64,000 nt of DNA, taken from positions 62,001 to 126,000 of the forward strand of contig RCAB01000050.1 of the NCBI GenBank assembly GCA_003640385.1, given 5' to 3'. The DNA is from Setaria digitata. Taxonomy: Eukaryota > Nematoda > Chromadorea > Rhabditida > Setariidae. A program made the translations under genes and the position numbers. The notes under the pieces were generated by a model. It searched no databases and was not told where the DNA came from. It saw only the letters and a program-made list of their open reading frames with translations. Of this stretch, positions 23,634-34,443 are shown piece by piece; position 1 is the stretch's first letter; the number at the start of each line of letters is the position of its first letter.

Positions 23634-24608
23634 ATGGTTGAAAGGAATCACTTCGTTTCTACTATCAGTTGGCACCGATCATTTCTTGAAGAAGATGAGG
23701 TAAAAGAACCACTAACAGTTAATATAGGATGGATGAATTCCCTTGTTAGATTTTTAATCTCACCATAAAATTTAAATCATACACAGCGTTTAAATTTATA
23801 GTCGGTCGATTTCATGCATCACTTAATCCTATTGAAGCGTTAAACTATTAGCCATTCAAATCTATCAAGTGATATTTACTGCTTAGTATACTTAAACGTT
23901 CCATAAGATTTTCCAATTTATTTTCACTTTAAAATGATATTTCATCCCTACTCTGATAGATGAGATTAGTTTGGGATTTCTTATATTGTTAATAAAAGCT
24001 TTAAAGTGAAAAGTCACAATGAATGAGTTTTTTTTTTTCCACGTAATTTATAGTACGATTAGTTTTTTTTTTTTTTTTCTCCGCGATTTTCAGGTTATGT
24101 GTCAAAATAGAACCGAACGAGACCGTCAGATTCAAATAAATAACGCTTTTTTACAAGTAATACTTTTTAAAACTTTCTCATTAACAATAATTTTTATAAA
24201 TTTATCTTCTTTTTTTTTTTCCTAAAACTCAAAAGCATTTAAAAAAAATAAATTTTATTATTATTTTGGAGGTATCAAATTTTTTATAATTTATAAATTA
24301 TCAAATGATGCTTTCTCTTCAATCTTTATACATGGATCACTTTCGTTGCATATGTAATCCAATTAATTGTTAAATGATTTATTCATGTATGACTGTTTTA
24401 CTTAATTACAACTTTTCCTTTAACCTAATTATGACTATCATTTGGCATTGCTATTTTGTTATGTTTGAATTATTAGTTCTAGCTTCGACAAATAATTCCA
24501 TGCTATCCAATTAACAAAAAGATGAGCAAGCAAGCGATATTACGCGAAGCAATTCGTTATCTTCGAATTTTGGAATATTTGCTTGGAATGCGAAATAATT
24601 TCCTGTAA
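23634..24608 (+). CDS. small bHLH transcription factor, TAL/NHLH-like
   Basis: Exons 23634-23699, 24094-24156 and 24483-24608 give 84 residues. Nearly the whole protein is one basic helix-loop-helix domain: basic region NRTERDRQ (keeping the Glu and Arg that contact the E-box), helix 1 NNAFLQLRQIIPCYP, loop NKKMSKQ, helix 2 ILREAIRYLRILEYLLG. The KK-x-SK-xx-LR-AIRY signature resembles TAL1/LYL1/NHLH factors, and C. elegans has similarly tiny members such as HLH-15. Such proteins bind CANNTG as dimers, often with an E/daughterless partner. The start is uncertain: the first exon is open to its acceptor (TTCTTCAG at 23584), so the leader may splice there with translation from 23634, or another exon may lie upstream. 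The stop at 24606 overlaps a possible GTAAGA donor. Confidence 0.75.
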
Positions 24609-24908
24609 GATAGTAAAAAAATTAATAATTTTTTATAAATGGAAACAGAAAGCAGTAGAACTTGTTTATTCCAAACATGTATAACAAGTTTTGTACTATT
24701 AATTAATTAATGTTAAGTAATTTTGCTGCTAAAAAAAAAAAAATTAATGCTAATTTGTAAATCTTGATTATTAATAATAATGTAAAATTATGAGCAATTT
24801 GATAATTTCACGGCATTAAATTAAGAATTTGAACTTTTTCAATTTCTTAAATTAACTTATTACCTTCTAACAAAAATACGAATTCATTACATAGTGATAA
24901 TTTCATAA

Positions 24909-25457
24909 CTAGTTTTTTTGGCGTATTTGTTCACGGATCCATTCAGAATCATGGTGATATTTTGGATTTGATAATAATAATATAGCACGTTTACACGTGA
25001 AATAATATAATATTGCTGCTAAAACAGAAAACATAACATTTAAATTTAATTTACAGAATAAATTTCAATTTTAAAAAAGGAAAAAATTTTCTATTCAATT
25101 TTTTTTTTTAATTGATTGTTTTTAAGCACACTAGTTTATCTCAATTACGCTTCAAAATTTTCTCTTACATTTGCTCCTATGTTATCTTTCTTTCTCTTAA
25201 TATATGAATTATTTTTTCGCTTCCCTTTTTTTTTTTTCTTTTTTGTTTCCAAATGATTATTTTTCCAATGATATAAGTTATCAGGATGATAAGTATGATA
25301 AGCATTTTCTAACTTAAGTGATTTATGAGCAAATTATATTCAGAATAGATAAGAAAAAGCTTGAAGTAAGCACCTACCAATGCGTTGTAAAATATAAAGC
25401 GCAGATGTAATTGTTGTCCATTTCATTTGTCCTTCAAGGAACCAACGCTGACGCTGT

Positions 25458-25490
<33 letters not shown>

Positions 25491-27204
25491 GGAAGCATGT
25501 TTCAATTAAAATATAACATTATAAATTTTACAAATATTTTTTTTTTTTTTTTAATGGATGAAATTTATTTATTTAATTTAATCTCTATTTTTTTTTTAGC
25601 CCTCAGACATTTTCACTATTATATAGCTGTCATTATAGATTGTTGTTGTACGGTAAGGAATAATAGTAAGTAAATAAAATTTTGTTTACTTAGTTCATAT
25701 CTGCTGTTTAACTGCTATTTAAATTAAACTATAGTTTATTTTGTCAAAAAAAAGACCACTTTTGTGATTTCATCTTTAAAAAAATGAATAAATAAAAAAA
25801 TAACAAAGAAAACTTTCAAGAATTCAGTTTTCTAAACTATTTTACATTAAAGTTCTTTTTTTTTTTTTTTTTTCATATATATTCTAAGATAAAAGTTTTA
25901 TTGCTTGATAATTTGTTGCAAATACTACAACAAACGAATTAGCTGCTTTGTTATCCTTCATAATTCTGATATTTTATAATCACTCAAAATTCTTTTCATA
26001 TTTTATGCTAATTTAGTTTCAACTATAAACCGGATCTAGAGTCGTTACTGCATGTAAGATTTTTTTTTCAAACCAATTTTTCAGAAAATTTAACAAATTT
26101 TTGCAAAAAAAAAGTGAAAAGAATTAGTAGGACAAGTACAAAATAATTTATTAAGTATAAAATAATAATTACCATATCATAGAAGTGAAGAAGTACAGTT
26201 AATGCAAGATATATTAGGGACAAAATAATTGTTGATGCAAATTTGCTGAGCAATAATGAAATAAGGCCTGCTTGAAAGACAAATGTTGATGAGAATGCAA
26301 TAAGAATAATAATTATACTAAGCAGAATTAACGTATCTTGCAATCTGCAAATAATATTTTAATTAAAAAAAAAGAAAAGAAAAGAAAACAATAAGAAGAA
26401 TTGAAAATTTTCGAAGATATTACATAATTAACTTATCAGCAACCAAATATTCAACTATTTTGCAATTTTTATTAAAACAAAAAAAAAAAAAGCAAAAGAG
26501 AATATAGTTAGAGACGCATTGTGGTGTAATGATCAATTTTTTCGTTTTATTATTATTATAGAAGCTAATACTGTAATTTTTTTTTCCATTATTTTTATGG
26601 AACCTGCTACTGTAATTTTACTACTATTCGCTGAGTGTGAAAATTTTTTTTTTGGTAATATTATGGTCAGTGTGTTTATAGCGTTATTGTTGAGTTAGTT
26701 TTATTTTTACTGTGAATGCTACTGTAAATGTGCTAACTGCTTGTATTACATGACTTATATTACTGTTTTAGGTCTCTTACTGTAAAGTGCAACAATCACT
26801 ACAGTAGTCAGTGTAAGAGAGGCCAATGAGAAATCCACCTTTATTAGCAATTACTGAAATTATTATTAATCGGAATATGTGGAATGCCTACTTGTATGAC
26901 TGATTAGCTTCAAATTTTTCATTTCGGTTCAACTATCCTCTCTGATTATCCCTTCTTTATGTAATCTTTAATTTTCTTCTCTTCTCCATCCTTCTAGACT
27001 AAAAGCTGTAATTTTTTCGTTAATTACCTATTAACAAGTAAATTTAATAATCCATTGGAATAATAATTAATAATATCCTTACAAATGAAGCATCAACTGA
27101 ACGGTACTATTCGTTGTTAGTAGTATATCGAGTGTATTAAATGTAAGATCTAATAGAAGCATACCAATTTGCACCAGCAATAATAAACCATATTTATTAG
27201 CCAT
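24909..27204 (-). CDS. tmem-138: TMEM138 transmembrane protein of the ciliary transition zone
   Basis: Four exons on the minus strand: 27204-27083, 26344-26173, 25453-25378 and 25018-24909, joining in frame to 159 residues (162 in human). Four hydrophobic segments are visible. Family signatures are VQLMLH-LQD before TM2, the very conserved NTFVFQAG-like stretch (STFVFQAGLISLLLSKF), TIILSLIYLALTVLLH, an RQRWF loop, YILQR-AAILYYFTCKR in TM4, and a C-terminal NPKYHHDSEWIREQ. TMEM138 is a Joubert-syndrome gene that acts at the ciliary transition zone. An out-of-frame ATG sits 7 nt before the chosen start, after an acceptor (TTGCAG, near 27231), so leaky scanning or a different 5' end is possible. 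It is tail to tail with the bHLH gene, 300 nt apart. An X-box-like site lies 637 nt upstream. Confidence 0.93.
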
Positions 27205-27840
27205 AATAACATTTATTACTGTTTATCTGCAATTATATTTTTAATAAATAACATACAATTTAATCGTTGTGGCTTACAATTTAACTCACAAATTGACAAT
27301 AAAATGAGAAAGCAAAATATAAATAATTTTTTTTTTTTAACTGAATAGAAATAGTTTTATTGAATAATTATTGCACACTGGGAATAAAAAAAAAAAAAAT
27401 CAAAAAATAAATATTTCCATGTAATGAAATAAAAAAAAAAAAAAAGATTTATGAATCTCGTAACGCTTAATGATTTATGAATTTAAACAAAATGTCGTGG
27501 AAGAAAAAATGACCATAAAAATTTTGCAAGCATATTTACAAAACTTTTCACAAACAACAACATTAATCTGCAAAACTAGCCTCAAACAACACATAATGTG
27601 AAAAAAAGGAAGAAAAACTTTTTGCTTTGCTCAAGGAATTTTTATCAAAATATTTGTTGCATTGCAAAATTCATCATTACTGTTTGAATTTACCCTTTCC
27701 TTCCTCACAGTAATTGCATTTTCAAATTTGTTCAAAAATTTCAGCGGAGAATATTTTGAACAAAACTGGAAATTACGAAGTTTTACCTTGTTCTATTCGT
27801 CAGTATGGAAAAGAAAATTGATGAAGCTGCTTGATGGCTC

Positions 27841-27854
27841 GTATCCTTGGTAAC
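27841..27854 (+). promoter_or_regulatory. X-box-like RFX/DAF-19 site upstream of TMEM138
   Basis: GTATCCTTGGTAAC fits RYYNYYWTRRNRAC at every position but the third and has one perfect GGTAAC half-site. It is 637 nt upstream of the TMEM138 start codon. The acceptor at about 27231 would allow a noncoding first exon close to the site. Confidence 0.5.
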
Positions 27855-27859
27855 GTCTA

Positions 27860-29560
27860 GTTGAATGTAAGAAAGGCCTAATGTGTCAGCAATAAATTGG
27901 ATGAAATTGTAATTACTTATCAAAGAGGGAATATTTAAATTGCATCTAATGCAGTATGAAATAAAAAAATTTATATTTTATTTTATTTTTGTATCAAAAA
28001 TTTCTTGATCACATCAAAGTGAAAAAAAGATTGTAGTTAAATATTGTGGGGAAATGGATGGTTTTTAGAGCAATAAAATTACTGATAACTTTATAAATTT
28101 TTTTTTGCAAGCGATAAGGTGATTAAATTCATGTCTGTTTTTAAAGCTGCCTTATCATTTGTAATGGAATTTAACAGGATTATAATAATGTTATTGTTTT
28201 CAAAAAAAAAAAAGAAAAGGAAAAGATAAGGTAACTGATTGTAAATGTTATCACAACTGATAATTATGGTTTGAAAATTGTTTGTAAAATCACTTTTTTT
28301 TTTTAAATTGTATTTCCTCAAAGTTAATTTTTTTTTACAGCAATTAACTTTCTACATTAGTTATTATTGTTAATTAGAAACTCAAATCAGCTATGTTAAA
28401 TAGAAAAGAAAGTTATTGCTTCGATCATTGATGAAACATTAAAAGGAGTCTTTTTTTCAGTGAATTATTTTCTCCTAAATAAGTAATGATGGATTTTACT
28501 AGTGATATAAAAATATTAGTTTCTGATTCTGAAAACATCTGTCTAACATTTGTCTATCAGATATTTTTGATGAACGCATCTAATGGATTTAATTATGCAA
28601 ATTAAATACAGCACTTAATGATTTCTAATTATACAAATTGAAATGATTTATAAGTAGTAGTTAAAATGGCACATAAAAGGACGGGAATTAAGTAGTTCGT
28701 AATAAAAACTGAATGGATATATTAATAATAATTCGTAACTGAAATACTGGATGAAAATTTATAAAATTATTTCAATTGAACGATAGATAATCAAAAAAAA
28801 GAAAATATTGAACTGATTGCCAGTTTCTAACATATTTGCAAAATGAATAAAGTGGTGTGATAAAATTTATGAAATATATTTCATAGTAAATAATTAATGG
28901 TAATTAATAATAATAGCAAATAATCAGTACATTTAATATTAAATAATTAATGGTAACTAATAGTAGATGACCAATATGTTTCTAAAAGCACAGATAATCG
29001 GTAAATTTTGTTAATTAAATAATTAACAATTAGTGTAGAAATCATTTGTGCATTTCAAGGATCGTATACATTCATGTCTGGATGAACATAAAATTGTTTG
29101 CAATGCACATTCATCATTCTCATGATCCTTTCTCATTATCTGAAAACAATCATTAAACCATATTGTGATTTGATTATGATCAAACAAATATTTGCAATCA
29201 AAATCGTAATCATAACCATAACTGCAGCAGTAATTAATACGATACAAATTTATATATTTATTGTATTCTGTTTATATGCAATTTTGAATCATTATTTTAA
29301 TTGCAGTTATTACAATCGATAAAATCATAATCACAATTACACGTAAAATCCACAAATCGTAGTTATATTGAGAATGTAACCGATGATTACGTCGGTACAA
29401 CTATGAGCCAACACTTGCAATGACAATTACGTCAAGAATATCATGTGGCTGAAATTTATGCCGAGATTACTAAATAGCCAACAATTACGTGAAGTATTAG
29501 AGCGCAATTGTCGCACATACCCATTAGAGTGCTGTTATTTTGAAGACTTTTTAAAGGAGC
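27860..29560. other. intergenic between divergent TMEM138 and pch-2
   Basis: No gene seen. The ORFs around 29.0-29.3 kb come from simple ATAATCATAAC-type sequence and oppose one another. GC rises from about 29.38 kb toward the pch-2 promoter. Confidence 0.5.
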
Positions 29561-29566
29561 GGTGAA

Positions 29567-29575
29567 GGCGCGAAA
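29567..29575 (+). promoter_or_regulatory. E2F-like site in the pch-2 promoter
   Basis: GGCGCGAAA is the reverse complement of TTTCGCGCC, a consensus E2F/DP element, in a GC-rich patch 260 nt before the pch-2 start. E2F control would suit a cell-cycle and meiosis gene. Confidence 0.4.
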
Positions 29576-29664
29576 ATTGGATTTTGGCCCACGCGCAGAG
29601 GTCTGCTGATAACTGGAGGTATGTATAAGTCGGTTTAGATTGTCAGGTGAGGTAGGGTCGGGTC

Positions 29665-29679
29665 AGGTCAGGCAGGTCA
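29665..29679 (+). promoter_or_regulatory. DR3 nuclear-receptor-like element
   Basis: AGGTCA-ggc-AGGTCA is two perfect half-sites with a 3-nt spacer, preceded by an overlapping GGGTCA. DR3 is the preferred arrangement of VDR/DAF-12-type receptors. It sits between the E2F-like site and the pch-2 start. Confidence 0.4.
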
Positions 29680-29833
29680 GTGGTCTAGAGTATGCTTTGT
29701 AACTTTTCAAGTTATTTCTGTAACATTTAAGCTTTAGGTAATTCCACTGGAATGATGGATTCGATTTTTTATATAAGATTAAATTTTGAATCTTCAGAGA
29801 AATTTCCGGAAAGCAAGTCGAAAATTCTGTGTA

Positions 29834-30562
29834 ATGGAGAATATTTCGAAAAATTTTATCGGCGAATTTAGCGCTTCGATTAGAGCTATGGTATTGCGAG
29901 CTTTTCCGGAAGAACAGCAGCCGGTTACACTGGCAAATCCGTCTTTGCATGCTGAAATACGTTTGAATTCAGCAATGTAAGCTTCATAACTTTCTCTTTT
30001 AAGTGGAAATCTGATAATCATATCTAAATAACAAATTGCCTATGAGTTTTCCTTGTAGTGTTGAACTTGGAAATCAGTTTTAAGAAAATGGAGCGGGAAT
30101 CTTCGAGTTTCGATTTTATGAAAACTGTTTAACAATTTTGGGAACCATAAATGAAAGTAACAAAGTGACATTGCTAGATAAAAATGATATTACACAATTT
30201 CCATTTCTGGACCTCATTTGACTACCACGCATGGAAATTTACATTTCAGAGGAAATAATAACATGCTTTAATTATGCAAAAAAAAAAGCATTATTTAATA
30301 GATCTTGTAGATTCTAAGTAAAACACGGAAGAAAGTGTAGCGAATTTAGAGTATTCAAATCTTGCAGTGCTTCATAATTTAAAAGTTTTTGTAATTTATA
30401 ATTTAAAATTTCATTGTCGTTTCCAACTTCAGCATTTTCCCACAGTACCAATTTCTATTTTTCATACAACACACAAAAAGCATGGGTTGTGGGAGGACAC
30501 ATAATCCCAACCTTTTGGTGCAATGGGGGATCAAGGGGTTTTGCTGTTGTAGGAGACGTGCT

Positions 30563-30629
<67 letters not shown>

Positions 30630-33624
30630 AGCGGTAGTGGCGTATGTTTTTGTAATCTGGCAGATTACCAAAGTCATCGCTTTTTCAGCTCAAAAAAAGA
30701 TGCTGAAAAATTGTTGCCTGAAATTTATGGCTTACTTTTATCAGTCAAAAATGCTCGTAATGGACAGTCAGTAATTCTACCAACTAATAATGTGTGCAAT
30801 GAAATTATTGATAATGTCGTTATCGTATGTTCAGATGTTCCCGAAGGTTTGTTCACTTTTTTCCATTTTTCTCTTCTTTTTTTTCATTTCTTTTATTTGT
30901 TTAATTTTTTTTGAATCTTCAGTGATTTTTCAACTTATAAGCTTTCCAGAAAAGTTTGCTTTAAATTTCTTTTTTGAATTAGGAAATTAGTTTCATATAA
31001 ATACATAAAGGAATTTTTCAGGAGATCTCTTGACAATAACTAATAGTTCGCTAACACTTGCAAATTTGCATCTTTATAAATTGTTAAATCGTAATGCACA
31101 AACATTGGAAGTTGAATTAGGTGAGCATGGAACCGAACCCAATTCTGCTGGATCATTATTATGGGAATTACCCTGTTGTGAATTTGATGGAATGTGGGAA
31201 AATTTAGTTTTTGATGATTCCATTAAAGAAGAAGTAAGTTCGAGAAGAAAAATTTTTCTCTAAGTAATTTAAATTAAATTATCCGGCAAAAAATCGCATG
31301 TTATTAAATATTTGTTGTTATTTAGTTAAGCTGAGTGATAGCTTCATCCTTATTGGCCACTCTATTTTTCATTATTTTAATCTCCATATCTTTGCATTCC
31401 TAGCAAAATTGGTCTGCCGCATGTTCGAGAAAATATGATTTTTTTTTTTAAATGAAATTAGAACTGGAATAAAATTCAGTTTGTAAGGTTCTTTTTCTTA
31501 CAGCTTCTTTCTTACGTTTATGCGTTGGTCAAACTTTCGGAGAAAAGTGCTGATTCTTCAGTTCTAAGGGTAAACCGATTGATTTTATTGCACGGTTCGT
31601 TGCCTTTTTTATTTTAATATAGAAGTTCCTTGGAAATTTAACTTGAAGTTATGAAAGTGAAAAGTAGCTTGAAGTAAAACGTATAAATACTACGTTTACC
31701 TAAAAGTTACAAATACTGATTCAGTTATTAAGTGAATATCTTTCAGGACCACCGGGAACTGGTAAAACATCACTCTGTAAGGCATTGGCTCAGAAATTAT
31801 CTATACGATTTAGCCAAAAATACAAAAGTATATATTTTGTGGAAATTAACAGCCATAGCCTTTTCTCGAAATTTTTTTCTGAGGTAATTTGGCTAAAAAT
31901 ATTAAAACTAAAATTACTTTTAATAGGTCTGTTGAAGGTTACATTGTCTCCTAAAAGCAATCAGTATTTCGATTCTTTTGATTACAACTTCCAATTTTCT
32001 GGTGGATCTATCAATTGATCTGTGTTTTATTGAGATATTTATTTATTCAGTACTGGAAATATTTCTCATTATGTTATTGTTCCGGTCATATCATTAAAGG
32101 AAATTTTGGAACTCCATCAAATTTTAGAGTGGCAAATTGATTCAAAACATGTTCAGACAAATCGAAGAACTTGCAGAAGATTCGAAAGCCTTTGTTTTTG
32201 TTCTCATAGATGAAGTCTGTTTTTAGATTATCGTAAACGTGTTCTTTTCAGAATGATTTTTTTTTCCTTTTTTTTTTATAATAAATATTGGATCCATAAG
32301 TTTAGCTTAGCCTTGAGTAATTTAGCAGTTGATTAAAATGGCGGGTTCTAATACCTTCTTGATTTGAACCCAATTTTTCAGTTCGAGTTAAATTTTTTTA
32401 TTTCATTAAAAAAAATATTAACGTTTTATTCAAATAAGTATCCTTTTTGTCAGATAGAAAGCTTAACGATTGCTCGAGGCGCATTACTGAGTCGAAATGA
32501 GCCAACAGATGCAATTCGCGCTGTAAATGCCGTCCTTACTCAAGTAGATCATATACGTCGACGTAATAACATATTCATTTTCACTACCTCCAATATAATA
32601 CAGGTATTCACATCATTTATAAAAAGTTATTTTGATCAGATCAAGTGCTGAAAACAAAAGAAATATTGCTCGATTGTAATTCGTTTTCTAACTTATCAAG
32701 TTAACAGCGTATTTCTGGATAAAGCGAATAGTGTTCTGCTTAAAGTCTTTCATCTTTCTGGTAAAATTTCCCTGAATTTTCTGAATTATCACCAGTAAGC
32801 ACTGCTTCTAGGCCTTTAGTTTTTAGAGTTTGGATGAAGCTTTTACGGATAGAACAGATTTAAGCCGCTTGGTTGGTTACCCATCAGCAGATGCAATTTA
32901 CACTATATTTTCATCATGCATTCAGGAAATGCAAAGAGTAAGTTTAGTAACGCATATATCATGAAAATGCGTTATAATTTTCTTGAGCATCAAAAACTAT
33001 AAGATTTAAATTACTGATTTGATACGGCGAATTTTAGAGCAACAACTAAAATTATAGATTGGAGTCGTCCAACCAGATCCTTGGTTCTCTAAGCGATATG
33101 CTAACGACCGGCACTGCGAAAAACTTATGCAATTATCGCGGTAAATGATATCGTCTTTGTATTATTCCTATTTTATGTTTTATGTGGTATGTCCATACAG
33201 TAACATCAAGTGCAATGTTTTTTGCAGAAGAGCCTCTGGTTTAAGTGGACGTTGTTTACGGCAGTTGCCAGTTATCGGATATTCAAAACTACCGGCGGTA
33301 AGTACGAACTTTTTGTCCATTTAAATAAGTAAATTCGGTAGGAACTGTGTAATAGTTTCCGTTATGTTGTGACGTAAATGATATAAATGTCGCGTAACAA
33401 GTTGGTTCTCTTTCCCCGCTAATGATGTCTGACCCGTCATGATTACAATTCATCGATTTCTTTTCCAGGATCAGTTATCAATTGATCAATGTCTTGATGT
33501 ACTGGAAAAGGCTGTAGAAGAAAAACTTACTGAAAGTATGAGATATAAGCAGTCCGTTTCGAACGTGCGGCAGGGAATTGCATCCAATACGGCTGGTTTT
33601 TTAACAGATTGGCTTCGGCCGTAA
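29834..33624 (+). CDS. pch-2: PCH2/TRIP13 AAA+ ATPase (HORMA-domain remodeller)
   Basis: Eleven exons: 29834-29976, 30689-30846, 31022-31233, 31504-31594, 31747-31883, 32128-32214, 32454-32603, 32827-32937, 33058-33140, 33228-33297 and 33469-33624. Phases agree throughout and give 465 residues. The AAA+ module shows Walker [10 protein letters not shown] (about 201-209), the family-typical [17 protein letters not shown], Walker B VFVLIDE (about 270-276), [25 protein letters not shown], sensor-1 FTTSN, DRTDL and sensor-2 [14 protein letters not shown]2/TRIP13 hexamers unfold HORMA proteins (Mad2, Hop1/HTP-3 class) with p31comet in the spindle checkpoint and meiotic recombination. A TCTTCAG acceptor at 29797 is a likely leader site. 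Intron 6 has an unusual donor (GTCTGT) and places Ile where relatives have Val after DE. Intron 1 houses a tRNA gene. Confidence 0.95.
30560..30633 (+). tRNA. tRNA-Asn (anticodon GTT)
   Basis: This is a 73-nt cloverleaf plus discriminator G. The acceptor stem GCTTCCG/CGGGAGC pairs with one G-U. The D arm is GCGC-AATCGGTTA-GCGC, the anticodon stem TTCGG/CCGAA with loop CTGTTAA and GTT at 30594-30596, and the T arm GGTGG-TTCAAGC-CCACC. The internal A and B boxes are both present. It lies in intron 1 of pch-2 on the same strand, 56 nt before exon 2. Confidence 0.96.
30647..30651 (+). terminator. RNA polymerase III terminator of tRNA-Asn
   Basis: A run of five T starts 14 nt after the tRNA. It falls before the pch-2 exon 2 acceptor. 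Confidence 0.7.
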
Positions 33625-34030
33625 CCTTAATTTGGCTTCTTATTCTTAAATTTGAACTTCATGTCTGATGTTTCACTTATGTGTGGTCAGTTTTCGCAAG
33701 TGTGCTTTCCTTTAATCAACTGTATAACGGAATGTGGGTCGTCGTACGATTGCATTTCCAGAAGTTAACTTTTCTTGAAGAATTTGCCATAGTTTGATAT
33801 GGATTTATTGTTTAGTTGCTGGTGCGGAATTTTTCTTGTTGTTACAGAATCTGCCATGAATTTATTGTTTCAGCAAATCTTTCTTAAGAAAAATCACTAC
33901 TTTCTTCGTAAAATTTGTTTTATTTATCACAGAGTTGTTTTAGGAAATCGGAGTTTATTTCTTTCTATTTTAGTAAAGAAATCATTTTGCAGTTTTCTTC
34001 TCTATCTTAATTACACTATTACTATTATTC
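33625..34030. other. pch-2 3' region
   Basis: Probably the 3' UTR and spacer. It holds an ORF of 90 codons at 33799-34071 with no recognisable content. A TTTTGCAG acceptor-like site near 33992 could receive a leader for the small gene that follows. Confidence 0.4.
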
Positions 34031-34277
34031 ATGGATGTTCGTTGGACTTCCAGTATCCGTCTTCGACGTAAGTAGTTTCCCTCGCGAATCCTCGATCTTT
34101 TTCACGCCGTCGATAGTGATGATGGTGATAACTGCAACGGTGGTTCCATTGCTATATTCGTTTTACCACTCTTTGCAGTATCTAAAATCTGTGAATTTTA
34201 ATTTTTTTCGTCGAAATCCTGGTAATATCAATCGATCTGGCTCACAGAGAACCGGTCCGGCTGTATTTTGTAATTAG
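34031..34277 (+). CDS. possible small single-span membrane protein
   Basis: Two readings exist. The first ATG (34031) opens a frame that reaches a GTAAGT donor at 34068. Removing a 49-nt intron (34068-34116) joins it in frame to 34117-34277, giving 65 residues with one membrane segment (MVITATVVPLLYSF) and a basic tail (FFRRNPGNINRSG). Unspliced, ATG 34035 gives an 80-residue ORF with the same C-terminus. GC is above the local average. It sits about 400 nt after pch-2 on the same strand, so it could be a downstream operon member. I do not recognise the protein. Confidence 0.35.
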
Positions 34278-34393
34278 TCAATCTTTCTTCCACTGAATCC
34301 ATGAAATTCATATTATTAAGATGTACTTTACAAGCACATTTTAGACGCTAACCTTTGTATTCCGCATACACATATGTTGACATGAAAAAAAAA

Positions 34394-34443
34394 AAAAACC
34401 GGTGATAACCCCAGACAGTATTCTAAATATCAGACCGGTTTTT
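34394..34443 (+). ncRNA. candidate hairpin RNA ending in a T run
   Basis: AAAAACCGGT-GATA and TATC-ag-ACCGGTTTTT form a 14-bp stem with a 2-nt bulge around a 20-nt loop. It ends in TTTTT, which could stop polymerase III. No upstream polymerase III promoter was recognised. It may instead be a 3' UTR structure or a chance palindrome. Confidence 0.25.

Noticed and set aside
29023..29322. Overlapping ORFs on both strands
   Set aside because: They arise from simple ATAATCATAAC-type sequence and show no coding signal.
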